Part shown: piece by piece, positions 17,068 to 24,667 of the stretch
Numbering within the stretch: position 1 is the stretch's first letter
Layout: the number at the start of each line of letters is the position of its first letter
Assembly: GCF_043555865.1 (NCBI RefSeq)
Contig: NZ_JBIGHY010000001.1
Location: 930,001-994,000 of the forward strand
Length of the DNA: 64,000 bases
Origin: Pelomonas dachongensis
GTDB taxonomy: Bacteria; Pseudomonadota; Gammaproteobacteria; Burkholderiales; Burkholderiaceae_C
Reading direction: 5' to 3'
The notes under the pieces: generated by a model
The model's input: only the letters and a program-made list of their open reading frames with translations
Database searches by the model: none
What the model was told of the DNA's origin: nothing
Made by a program: the position numbers and the translations under genes

Positions 17068-18672
17068 ATGTTCACTTCCCGTTCGAGCGGGCGCGCCAGC
17101 GCGCTCCGCCTGGCTGCGGCCGCCTGCCTGTCCCTCAGCTCTTCGGCCTGGGCCGCGTGGGGCATCACCGACGCCAGCGGCGTGCTGACCGTGGACAGCG
17201 GCGCCGGCCTCGTGTTCAAGGTCAACAAGAGCAGCGGCGACATCACGTCCATCAAGCTCAACAACGGCGCCGAACTGCAGGGCCAGACCAAGTTCTCCCA
17301 CATCAGCTCTGGCCTGGGCGCGCCGGCCACTTACGCGTTCTCGCCGTCAGGCACCACGGCCATCATCACGATTACGGCGGCCACGCTGAAGCACTACCTG
17401 GTCGTGCGCCGCAACGAGAACACCATCTACATGGCCACGCACATCACGGCCGAGCCGGCGGTGGGCGAGCTGCGCTGGATCACGCGGCTGAACGGCAGCG
17501 TGTTCACTGGCGTGCCGACCGAGTCCAACCTGCGCAACAACACCGGGGCGATCGAGAGCAGCGACGTGTTCGGCATGAGCGGCGGCACCACGCGCTCCAA
17601 GTACTACGGCAACCAGCGCGCCAAGGACATGACCGTGCGCGGCGTGACCGGCAGCGGCGTGGGCGTGTTCATGGTCTACGGCAACCGCGAGAGCGCGTCG
17701 GGCGGCCCGTTCTTCCGTGACATCCAGAACCAGAGCGGTGCCGACACCGAGGTCTACAACTATATGAACTCGGGCCACAACCAGACCGAACCCTTCCGTA
17801 TGGGCCTGCACGGCCCATACGCGCTGGTGTTCACGACCGGCTCCACGCCGGCCGCGCCTGACATGAGCTGGATGTCCGGCCTCGGGTTGCAGGGCTGGGT
17901 TGGCGGGCGCGGCAAGGTGGTGCTGAACGGCCTGTCGGGCATGGACTCCGCCTACGCCTACACGGTCGGCTTCGCGAACGCGACGGCGCAGTACTGGGGC
18001 ACCACCTCCGGCAGCGGTGCGGTGACGGTGGCCAACATGAAGCCCGGCACCTACACGATGACGGTCTACAAGGGGGAGCTGGGCGTGTTCACCGAACAGG
18101 TTTCGGTCAGCAGCGGCGGCACGACGACGCTGAACACGCGCAGCATCACGGCCGACCCGGCGGCGCAGGGCGTGCTGTGGCGCGTGGGCCAATGGGACGG
18201 CACGCCGCTGGAGTTCCTGAACGGCCAGACGCTCAACGTGCGTCACCCGTCCGACACACGCAACCCGTCCTGGGGACCGGTCACCTACGCGGTCGGCAGC
18301 GCCACCAACCGCTTCCCCGGCGCCATCTGGAAAGGCGTCAACAGCGGCACCCAGATCACCTTCAACCTGACCAGCGCGCAGCTCGCAGCCCGCACCGTGC
18401 GCATCGGCATCACCGCGGCTTACGCCAATGCGCGGCCGCAGATCAGCGTGAACAGCTGGACCTCGGCCGTGCCCAGCCCGTCGGTCCAGCCGGACTCGCG
18501 CTCGCTGACCATCGGCACCTACCGCGGCAACAACACGACCTTCACCTATGCCGTGCCGGCCAGCGCGTTCGTGGTGGGAACCAACACGGTGACCATCAAC
18601 GCTGCTTCGGGCAGCGGCAGCGCCGCCTACCTCAGCGCGGGGTTCGCGGTGGATGCTGTGGACATGTACTGA
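17068..18672 (+). CDS. PL4 rhamnogalacturonan endolyase
   Basis: 534-residue secreted enzyme (signal peptide about 1-30) of polysaccharide lyase family 4, close in length to the fungal rhamnogalacturonan lyase RGL4. It cleaves the rhamnose-galacturonate backbone of rhamnogalacturonan-I by beta-elimination, leaving unsaturated ends. Candidate catalytic residues are Lys178 in TRSKYYGNQ and His237 in NSGHNQTEP; their spacing of 59 matches Lys150/His210 of the fungal enzyme. The catalytic domain is followed by an FnIII-like domain (about 290-365) and a CBM-like beta-sandwich starting VLWRVGQWDGTPLEF. A terminator follows. It works with the operon at 51.5-63.5 kb, though far from it. Confidence 0.88.
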   Translation: MFTSRSSGRASALRLAAAACLSLSSSAWAAWGITDASGVLTVDSGAGLVFKVNKSSGDITSIKLNNGAELQGQTKFSHISSGLGAPATYAFSPSGTTAIITITAATLKHYLVVRRNENTIYMATHITAEPAVGELRWITRLNGSVFTGVPTESNLRNNTGAIESSDVFGMSGGTTRSKYYGNQRAKDMTVRGVTGSGVGVFMVYGNRESASGGPFFRDIQNQSGADTEVYNYMNSGHNQTEPFRMGLHGPYALVFTTGSTPAAPDMSWMSGLGLQGWVGGRGKVVLNGLSGMDSAYAYTVGFANATAQYWGTTSGSGAVTVANMKPGTYTMTVYKGELGVFTEQVSVSSGGTTTLNTRSITADPAAQGVLWRVGQWDGTPLEFLNGQTLNVRHPSDTRNPSWGPVTYAVGSATNRFPGAIWKGVNSGTQITFNLTSAQLAARTVRIGITAAYANARPQISVNSWTSAVPSPSVQPDSRSLTIGTYRGNNTTFTYAVPASAFVVGTNTVTINAASGSGSAAYLSAGFAVDAVDMY

Positions 18673-18680
18673 CGAAGCAT

Positions 18681-18715
18681 AGGGCGGGCGGCCAGGCCAG
18701 GCGCCGCCCTGTTTT
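18681..18715 (+). terminator. Intrinsic terminator of the PL4 gene
   Basis: AGGGCGG at 18681-18687 pairs with CCGCCCT at 18704-18710, with further GGCC/GGCC pairing inside, followed by GTTTT. It lies 8 bp after the PL4 stop. Confidence 0.7.
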
Positions 18716-18752
18716 ACGTCCGGCTGTGCTGCGGCGCCTCTGCGCCGCATCG

Positions 18753-19028
18753 TCATCCCTTGGGCTTCTTCTTGGTGCCCGGCAGAACACCCAATGCGGT
18801 GCCGCCGATGGCCAGAATCAGCGCCCCAATCAGCAAATGACTGCTGTACTTCTGTGCAAACTCGGCGCCGGCCGTGTGGCCCGCTTCCTTGCCCAGGTCG
18901 AAGCCTTCCGACAGGCTGCTCGGCTTGACCTGGGCGCCGGCAATGCCGCCCGCGATGGCGCCGCCGATGATGACGCTGCCGAACCAGAACACGACGAACC
19001 AGACGATGCCGAAGATGGTGCGCTTCAT
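18753..19028 (-). CDS. Small two-helix membrane protein
   Basis: 91-residue protein MKRTIFGIVWFVVFWFGS with two hydrophobic segments. The first (about 5-35) is glycine-rich (GGAIAGGIAG). The second (about 68-85) ends in a basic tail GTKKKPKG. The start at 19028 has a strong GGGAGGA ribosome-binding site, so it is preferred over the longer frame. No family function recognised; inner-membrane location is inferred. Confidence 0.75.
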   Translation of the reverse strand: MKRTIFGIVWFVVFWFGSVIIGGAIAGGIAGAQVKPSSLSEGFDLGKEAGHTAGAEFAQKYSSHLLIGALILAIGGTALGVLPGTKKKPKG

Positions 19029-19157
19029 GTATTCCTCCCTTGTTGCGCTTTGATGCTCGTGATTAGCGGGCCGCATGTTGCCGGGCCTACCTGTCAAGGC
19101 CAATGCCAGCAAACCCTGCGTGCCCGCGCCTGAACGTGAGCGCGCTGATTCAGCCCG

Positions 19158-20159
19158 TCAGTCCGACCAGGGCGTGCCGCACAGCGGACAGCCCATCGGC
19201 TTGTCGCCCAGCCGCAGGCGCAGGGTCACGTCGCCTTCACATGCCGTGCACAGACCGTCGTCGGGCACGTGGCCCAGCAGCGCGTCGCGACGCAGGATGC
19301 GCGCTCGCTGGGCTGCGGTCCGGCGGGTCTTGGACGCGGCCTCGTCTTCCAGAAGTTTCAGCGTCGGACGCTTGAGCGACCGCAGCTCGCGCAGCGCCTC
19401 CTGCTCCAACCCCGGGCTGCCGAAATACAGGTGGCCGCTGGAAGGCGACGTCACCTCGATGACCAACTGGTTTTTGCGCGCGTCGTCGTCGACATCCACG
19501 CGGTACAGGCCGCGGCAGGTCACAGCTGCAGCATGCTCAGCGGCGAGGCTGCGGGGCTTGGTGGCCAGGTCGTTGAAGAAGCGCTCCAGATCGCGCCGGG
19601 CCAGGCGCAGCCTGCCGATGCAGCCCTGCTGCCCTGTGGCGCGAATGACGACGATGCCGGCCTCCAGCGCGATGACGAAGCATTTGCCGATCACGGCGCC
19701 GGGCGCGGGCAGCCCCGCGGTCTCGAACAGGTCGGCATAGATGCCGCCGGGCTTGCGCGCCGCGGCCCGGGACTGGGCGCCGCCGGTGTCCTGATCGGCC
19801 GCGACGTAGGCGTCCAGCAGCTGGCCGAGAAATTCGCCGTGGCCCTGCAGCAGCGGAGCCAGCCCCTGCGATTCCCTGAGCAGGCCCGGCGCATGACGGT
19901 GGATCAGCTCGGCGACTTCGCGCGTGTCCGCCAGCTGCTTGCCCACGCCGCCCTGCTGGCCGTGCAGCAACTGCTCGTAGGCCGTCATGCGCGCCATCTT
20001 CTGGGCGTACAGGGCCTTGGCCTGGGCCTGGCCGTGCGCATGCCCCAGCCGCCAGGATTGCGCGCTCGCCTGGGCCTGGGACTGGCGCTGCAACACCAGC
20101 AACAGCGCCAGCAAGGCGCACAGCATCAGCAGCGCCGCGTACACCGCGATCTCAAACAT
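19158..20159 (-). CDS. Unknown membrane-anchored protein with C-terminal CxxC pairs
   Basis: 333 residues. It begins with a hydrophobic anchor (MFEIAVYAALLMLCALLALL), followed by a glutamine/alanine-rich, coiled-coil-like region (about 25-120). A globular part contains VTCRGLYRVDVDDDARKNQLVIEV. The C-terminus carries two cysteine pairs (CTAC and CPLC, about residues 304 and 326) that could bind zinc. No family recognised. It precedes the small membrane protein on the same strand with a 129-bp gap and is separated from the upstream EF-G gene by a strong terminator. Confidence 0.72.
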   Translation of the reverse strand: MFEIAVYAALLMLCALLALLLVLQRQSQAQASAQSWRLGHAHGQAQAKALYAQKMARMTAYEQLLHGQQGGVGKQLADTREVAELIHRHAPGLLRESQGLAPLLQGHGEFLGQLLDAYVAADQDTGGAQSRAAARKPGGIYADLFETAGLPAPGAVIGKCFVIALEAGIVVIRATGQQGCIGRLRLARRDLERFFNDLATKPRSLAAEHAAAVTCRGLYRVDVDDDARKNQLVIEVTSPSSGHLYFGSPGLEQEALRELRSLKRPTLKLLEDEAASKTRRTAAQRARILRRDALLGHVPDDGLCTACEGDVTLRLRLGDKPMGCPLCGTPWSD

Positions 20160-20284
20160 TCACCTTCCTGGATTCGGGTCGGGTTCTCACGTGCGCGGAT
20201 TCTGGGGGCCGGCCGGCGTGGCACCGCCCGGGTTTGCGGGGTCCGAGTGAACGATGCCACGTTGCCTGCGTTTGACTTGGAATA

Positions 20285-20315
20285 AGGCCTGGCAACCCGT
20301 CGGGTTGCCAGGCCT
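20285..20315 (-). terminator. Intrinsic terminator of the EF-G paralogue
   Basis: A perfect 14-bp stem (AGGCCTGGCAACCC at 20285-20298 with its complement at 20302-20315) has a 3-nt loop. On the minus strand it is followed by TTATTCC. It lies 15 bp past the EF-G stop. Confidence 0.8.
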
Positions 20316-20329
20316 GCGCGCCCGAGGGC

Positions 20330-22348
20330 TCAGGCGGCCAACATCACGCGAGCCGGCCTCTCGGCGTGGTGGTCCAGCTGCATCGTGAACTGGGCCCGAC
20401 CCGAGCTGAGCGCACGCAGCTGGCCGATGTAGCCGAACATCCGCTCCAGCGGCACATGCGCCGTCACGACGACCGCGTTGCCGCGTGCGTCCTGGCCCTG
20501 CACCTGGCCGCGTCGGCGCAGCAGGTCGCCGATGACGTCGCCCAGCGCTTCAGCCGGCGTGATGACCTCGACGGCCATCACCGGCTCCAGCACCACGGGC
20601 GCCGCCTTCAGCACGGCCTCGCGCAGTGCGGTTGCCGCGGCCAGCTCGAAGGCCAGCGCAGACGAGTCGCGCACGTGGGCGCTGCCGTCCACCACCTGGG
20701 CCTCGAAGTCGACCAGCGGGTGGCCCGCGAACGGGCCGGCCTGCGCGGCCTTGCGGATGCCGGCCTCCACCGCCGGGATGAACTCGCGCGGGATGGCGCC
20801 GCCCACCACGGTGTTTGTGAAACGGAAGCCCTCGCCGCGCGGCAGCGGCGCGATGCGCAGCGTCAGCTCGGCGAACTGGCCGGGGCCGCCGCTCTGCTTC
20901 CTGTGCACGTGGCGCAGCTCGGCCGGGACCGTGATGGTTTCACGGTAGGCCACCTGCGGGCGGCCGACCTGCACGTTGACGCCGAAGCGTGTGCGCAGCT
21001 TCTCCACGGCCACTTCCAGCTGCAGCTCGCCCATGCCGGACAGCAGCGTCTGGCCCGAGTCGGCGTCCTGACGCAGACGCAACGACGGGTCTTCGCGCAC
21101 GAGCACGCCCAAGCCCTTCGCGAGGGCCGTGGCATCGGCCTGCTGACGCGGCTCGATGGCGACGTCGATGACGGCCTCGGGCACGACGATGTTTTCCAGG
21201 ACGGCCGCGTCCCTGGTGGCCGCCAGCGTGTGGCCGGTCAGCACGTCTTTCAGGCCCACGACGCCCGCGATGTCGCCCGCGACGAGTTCGTCGCGCTCGA
21301 CGCGCCGGTCGGCGTGGATCTCGTACAGCCGCGACACGCGCTCCGGCTTGCCGGTGCTGGCGTTGAAGACCGTGTCGCCGCGCCTGAGCGTGCCGCTGTA
21401 GACGCGCACGAACACCATCGCGCCGTGGTCGTCGGCGGTCAGCTTGAACGCGAGGGCAGACAGCGGGGCGTCCGTGGAGACGGCGCCGGGCGCTTCACCC
21501 GGCGCGGGAAGATAGGCCACGACAGCGTCCAGCAGCGGCTCCACGCCGCGGTTGCGGAAGGCGGAGCCGGCCAGCACGGGCACGAAGGCGCCCGAGAGCG
21601 TGCCGCGCCGCAGTGCCGCACGCAGGTCGTCCAGCGACGGCTCATCGGCGCGCAGCCAGGCCTCCAGCAGCGCGTCGTCCTGTTCGGCGGCGGCTTCCAG
21701 CAGGCGCGCACGGGCGGCCTGGGCGGCGGGCAGCAGCTCGGGAGGGATGGCGTCCAGGCGCGGCGGCGCCTTGGCGTCGTCGCGGTCCCAGACGAGGGCC
21801 TGCATCGTCAGCAAGTCCACCATGCCGCGGAAGTCGCCTTCCGCGCCGATGGGTAGCTGCAGCGGCAGTGCGCGCACGCCCAGGCGGTCTTGCAGGGACG
21901 AGACTACACGGCCGAAGTCCGCGCCCGTGCGGTCCAGCTTGTTGACGAAGGCGAGGCGGGGCACGCGGTATTCGTCTGCGAGGCGCCAGTTGGTCTCAGT
22001 CTGCGGCTCCACGCCGGCCACGCCGTCGAACACGACGACGGCGCCGTCCAGCACGCGCAGAGAACGGCGCACCTCGAGGTTGAAGTCGATGTGTCCGGGC
22101 GTGTCGATCAGGTTGATCTGCGTGCCGCGCCAGTGCACGGTGGTCGCCGCGCTGTGGATGGTGATGCCGCGCGCGCGTTCCTGCGGGTCGAAGTCCATCG
22201 TCGTGGCGCCGTCGTGGACTTCGCCGATGCGGTGGTTCTCGCCCGTGTAGAACAGGATGCGTTCGGTGGTGGTGGTCTTGCCGGCGTCGACGTGTGCGAT
22301 GACGCCGATGTTGCGCAGCTTGCGGAAGGTGGGGGTGTTCGAGTTCAT
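20330..22348 (-). CDS. fusA: Elongation factor G paralogue (translation GTPase)
   Basis: 672-residue EF-G family GTPase. It has the P-loop AHVDAGKTTTTE, switch II DTPGHIDF and NKLD, then domains II to V (GELQLEV; YRETI; FGYIGQLRALSSGRAQF). At 672 residues it is shorter than a standard EF-G (about 700), and its solitary setting without rpsL, rpsG or tuf marks it as a secondary paralogue. The ATG at 22348 follows AGGAA; an upstream in-frame ATG at 22378 lacks support. Its 5' region carries a leader ORF, an antiterminator arm, a terminator and a second small ORF, suggesting control by transcription attenuation. Whether it acts in elongation, ribosome recycling or stress rescue cannot be told. 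Confidence 0.92.
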   Translation of the reverse strand: MNSNTPTFRKLRNIGVIAHVDAGKTTTTERILFYTGENHRIGEVHDGATTMDFDPQERARGITIHSAATTVHWRGTQINLIDTPGHIDFNLEVRRSLRVLDGAVVVFDGVAGVEPQTETNWRLADEYRVPRLAFVNKLDRTGADFGRVVSSLQDRLGVRALPLQLPIGAEGDFRGMVDLLTMQALVWDRDDAKAPPRLDAIPPELLPAAQAARARLLEAAAEQDDALLEAWLRADEPSLDDLRAALRRGTLSGAFVPVLAGSAFRNRGVEPLLDAVVAYLPAPGEAPGAVSTDAPLSALAFKLTADDHGAMVFVRVYSGTLRRGDTVFNASTGKPERVSRLYEIHADRRVERDELVAGDIAGVVGLKDVLTGHTLAATRDAAVLENIVVPEAVIDVAIEPRQQADATALAKGLGVLVREDPSLRLRQDADSGQTLLSGMGELQLEVAVEKLRTRFGVNVQVGRPQVAYRETITVPAELRHVHRKQSGGPGQFAELTLRIAPLPRGEGFRFTNTVVGGAIPREFIPAVEAGIRKAAQAGPFAGHPLVDFEAQVVDGSAHVRDSSALAFELAAATALREAVLKAAPVVLEPVMAVEVITPAEALGDVIGDLLRRRGQVQGQDARGNAVVVTAHVPLERMFGYIGQLRALSSGRAQFTMQLDHHAERPARVMLAA

Positions 22349-22398
22349 GGCGATTCCTGATAGGGGTGCAATTGCCAACCCCGGCGGAATCGCAGGGG

Positions 22399-22497
22399 TC
22401 AGCGCAAGGGCAGGACGCCGAAGCGCAGACGCGACAAAGCCGCGCTCCGGCGCTCGGGAATCGTGGCGATCAGCTTGTCGAAGGTGCGGGTGCGCAT
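22399..22497 (-). CDS. Putative 32-residue Arg-rich leader ORF
   Basis: Starts MRTRTFDKLIATIPERRS and ends SRLRFGVLPLR; eight of 32 residues are arginine. It lies between the attenuator and the EF-G start, ending 50 bp before it. It contains two Arg-X-Arg units (RTR at 2-4, RLR at 23-25); such Arg/Lys-X-Arg/Lys motifs are known macrolide arrest sequences. No clear ribosome-binding site is seen and the frame stays open further upstream, so it is tentative. Confidence 0.4.
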   Translation of the reverse strand: MRTRTFDKLIATIPERRSAALSRLRFGVLPLR

Positions 22498-22515
22498 GGT
22501 TGAACTCAGGTCAGC

Positions 22516-22553
22516 AAAAACAAAACCCCGGGAGGGACGAGCCTGCCGGGGTT
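22516..22553 (-). terminator. Attenuator terminator in the EF-G leader
   Basis: On the minus strand AACCCCGG (22553-22546) pairs with CCGGGGTT (22531-22524), extended across one mismatch by AGG/CCT around a CTCGTC loop. It is followed immediately by a U-rich run (TTTTGTTTTTG). It is a good intrinsic terminator placed before, not after, the EF-G gene. Confidence 0.75.
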
Positions 22554-22583
22554 GGGTTTGACCGGAAGGCGGGGCGCCTCCCG
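22529..22583 (-). promoter_or_regulatory. Antiterminator pairing competing with the terminator
   Basis: In the minus-strand transcript, CGGGAGG (from 22583-22577) is exactly complementary to CCTCCCG (22535-22529), which overlaps the descending arm of the terminator. Formation of this 7-bp helix would block the terminator. The upstream arm begins 18 bases after the leader ORF stop, where a stalled ribosome could change the folding. Confidence 0.55.
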
Positions 22584-22601
22584 AACACGGTCGAGGGGCG
22601 A

Positions 22602-22643
22602 TCAGCGGTTGAGGCGGGCTTGGATCGTGTGGTTGATCTTCAT
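22602..22643 (-). CDS. Putative 13-residue leader peptide of the EF-G gene
   Basis: A short ORF encodes MKINHTIQARLNR followed by TGA. It starts about 21 bases after the predicted transcription start and ends just before the antiterminator/terminator pair, the classic layout of a ribosome-sensing leader. No strong ribosome-binding site is visible, so translation needs proof. No regulatory peptide homologue is recognised. Confidence 0.5.
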   Translation of the reverse strand: MKINHTIQARLNR

Positions 22644-22670
22644 GATGGGCGTGATTGTGGGCTGTCGCGT

Positions 22671-22698
22671 AATCTAGGGCGGGCCGTGGGGCTTTCAA
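22671..22698 (-). promoter_or_regulatory. Predicted sigma70 promoter of the EF-G leader
   Basis: Minus strand -35 TTGAAA (22698-22693) and -10 TAGATT (22676-22671) with a 16-bp spacer, predicting a start near 22664. The 22349-22727 gap holds this promoter, the two small ORFs and the attenuator. Confidence 0.5.
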
Positions 22699-22727
22699 CG
22701 CTAGGCTGACGGATGAAGGAGAGACGC

Positions 22728-23120
22728 ATGGAGCGATTCACCGGTGGCTGCCTGTGCGGCGCCGTTCGCATCGAAGCCGCGGGCCGTCCCTGGCGCGTGG
22801 GGCTGTGCCACTGCCTGGACTGCCGCAAGCACCACGGTGCGCTGTTCCATGCTTCGGCGATCTTTGCGCAGGATGCCGTGTGCATCACCGGCGAGACGCG
22901 CGACTACCGCGGCCGTTATTTTTGCCCGCGCTGCGGCTCGCCAGTGTTCGGGCGAAGCGGCGACGAGGTGGAGGTGAATCTGGGCGCTCTGGACGCGCCG
23001 GACCAGCTCACGCCGACCTACGAGCTGTGGACCGTGCGCCGCGAGTCCTGGCTGCCGCCGTTTCCGCACGCCAAGCGCTACGAGCGTGACCGGGAAGGCG
23101 GCGGGCGGACCGAACCCTAG
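22728..23120 (+). CDS. GFA/CENP-V family zinc protein
   Basis: 130-residue protein with the GFA zinc-binding cysteines: GGCLCGAVRIE, CHCLDCRKHHG and FCPRCGSPVF. The family is named after glutathione-dependent formaldehyde-activating enzyme, but most short members have no proven activity. The start at 22728 is set by AAGGAGAG five bases upstream; the ATG at 22713 overlaps that site and is rejected. Its stop overlaps the stop of the convergent halogenase gene in a shared CTAG. It is divergent from the EF-G leader. Confidence 0.88.
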   Translation: MERFTGGCLCGAVRIEAAGRPWRVGLCHCLDCRKHHGALFHASAIFAQDAVCITGETRDYRGRYFCPRCGSPVFGRSGDEVEVNLGALDAPDQLTPTYELWTVRRESWLPPFPHAKRYERDREGGGRTEP

Positions 23121-24667
23121 ATCTTCAGTGGCGTGGCCGCCAGCTGCGCCGTCGTCGCGTGGCGGTAGGGCGCGCACAGCTGCTCCACGTAGGCCTGGTG
23201 CGACGGCAGCGCCGCCACGGTGCGGGCGACCTTCAGGTGGATGTCGCCGAGGAAGTTGCCCAGCTCGGCCTGGCCCATCAGGTCGGCCACGGGGTGGTAG
23301 CTCTGCGGCGTGATGCCCTGGCCCATCATGACCTGGATCCACGAGTTCAGCGCGAACAGCTCGTCGCTCTGGTGGAACACGCGCGCGCTCTCGCGGAACA
23401 GCGCAATGCGGTGCTGCAGCGAGGCCGGCACGTCCATCGTGCGCACGTGGTTCCACAGCGCGGAGTCGCGCCGCTCCGTCACGTGGTAGTGCAGGATGAC
23501 GAAGTCGCGGATGTGGGCCAGTTCGCGTTCGCACTGCTGGTTGAACTCGTCCACGTCGGCCGGGTTGATGCCGCGGCTGGGGAACAGCTGCATCAGCCGG
23601 ATGGCCGAGCGCTGGATGAGGTGGATGCTGGTGGACTCCAGCGGCTCGATGAAGCCGCTGGCCAGGCCCAAGGCGATGCAGTTGCGGTGCCAGACCTTGT
23701 GGCGCTGGCCCGGCGTGAACTTGATGACGCGGGGCTGGATCAGCAACTCGCCCTCGACGTTGGCCTTCAGCACCTCGGGCGCGTCGGCATCGGCCAGTTC
23801 CTTGCTGCTGTAGACCAGGCCGTTGCCGACGCGGTGTTGCAGCGGGATGCGCCACTGCCAACCGAAGGGGTGGGCAATGGAGCGGGTGTAGGGCCATGCC
23901 TCGCGCACGGACGCGGTCTGCACGGCGACGGCGCGGTCGCAGGGCAGCCAGTGAGTCCAGTCCTCGTAGCCCACGCCCAGCGCCTCGCCGAGCAGCAGCG
24001 AACGGAAGCCCGTGCAGTCTATGAACAGGTCGCCGTCGATGCGCGTGCCGTCCTGCATCTGCAGCGCGGTGATGTCGCCGTCACGCCCCGCGGGGCCGTC
24101 CATCAGCACAGTGCCGATCTTGCCCTCGATGCGCTGCACGCCGTGCTGCTCGCTCATCGCGCGCAGAAACTTGGCATAGCGGCCGGCGTCCAGGTGGTAG
24201 GCGTAGTTCAGCCCGTTGCGCGGCAGGTGGGCGAAGCGGTCCGCATAGGCGGCGACCGTCTCGGTGTTGTAGTCGGTGTAGGTCTTGGCGATGCCTTCTG
24301 CCTGCCCCTTCAGCCAGAAGTGCTGGAAGCCGGCGCTCCAGTGGTCGGTGCCGGTGGTGCCGAACGAGTGGAAGTAGTCCAGCCCGACTTCTTTCCAGCC
24401 CTCGAACTTGATGCCCAGCTTGAAGGTCGCGTTGGTCGCGGCCATGAACTCGGCTTCGTTGATGCCCAGCAGGTTGTGGAAGGTGTGCAGCGCGGGAATG
24501 GTGGCCTCGCCCACGCCTACGGTGCCGATCTCCTCGGACTCGACCAGCTGGATGTCCAGCTGCCGGCCCATCAGCTTGCTCATCAGCGCGGCCATCATCC
24601 AGCCGGCCGTGCCGCCGCCGGCAATGACGACGCGGCGGATGGGGGTGGGGGAGGTCGTGTTCATCAT
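23117..24667 (-). CDS. Flavin-dependent tryptophan halogenase-like protein 1
   Basis: 516-residue FAD protein of the tryptophan halogenase family. It has the N-terminal dinucleotide motif GGGTAGWMMA, GVGEATIP, the GWQWRIP box that matches the diagnostic WxWxIP, and SGFIEPLESTSIHL. The lysine in FKLGIKFEGW is the likely counterpart of the catalytic lysine. Its first ATG overlaps the cupin gene stop, as the last gene of a halogenase-sapC-cupin-halogenase operon. Halogenases of this kind linked to TonB receptors and SapC are common in glycan-using Proteobacteria, and their substrate is unknown; free tryptophan need not be the target. Needs a flavin reductase, none of which is in the window. Confidence 0.88.
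   Translation of the reverse strand: MMNTTSPTPIRRVVIAGGGTAGWMMAALMSKLMGRQLDIQLVESEEIGTVGVGEATIPALHTFHNLLGINEAEFMAATNATFKLGIKFEGWKEVGLDYFHSFGTTGTDHWSAGFQHFWLKGQAEGIAKTYTDYNTETVAAYADRFAHLPRNGLNYAYHLDAGRYAKFLRAMSEQHGVQRIEGKIGTVLMDGPAGRDGDITALQMQDGTRIDGDLFIDCTGFRSLLLGEALGVGYEDWTHWLPCDRAVAVQTASVREAWPYTRSIAHPFGWQWRIPLQHRVGNGLVYSSKELADADAPEVLKANVEGELLIQPRVIKFTPGQRHKVWHRNCIALGLASGFIEPLESTSIHLIQRSAIRLMQLFPSRGINPADVDEFNQQCERELAHIRDFVILHYHVTERRDSALWNHVRTMDVPASLQHRIALFRESARVFHQSDELFALNSWIQVMMGQGITPQSYHPVADLMGQAELGNFLGDIHLKVARTVAALPSHQAYVEQLCAPYRHATTAQLAATPLKI

Noticed and set aside
20366..21856. Long open frame on the plus strand opposite the EF-G gene
   Set aside because: It is a mirror of EF-G codon bias in high-G+C DNA, rich in Arg/His/Gln and without motifs. 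The same holds for plus-strand frames at 45-1148, 23159-25123, 26399-28918, 28919-31108 and 60454-63360.
22399..22698. A 99-codon frame covering the EF-G leader
   Set aside because: It runs through the promoter and both hairpins; its N-terminal part has no similarity or ribosome-binding site. Only the short 3' portion is kept as tentative.
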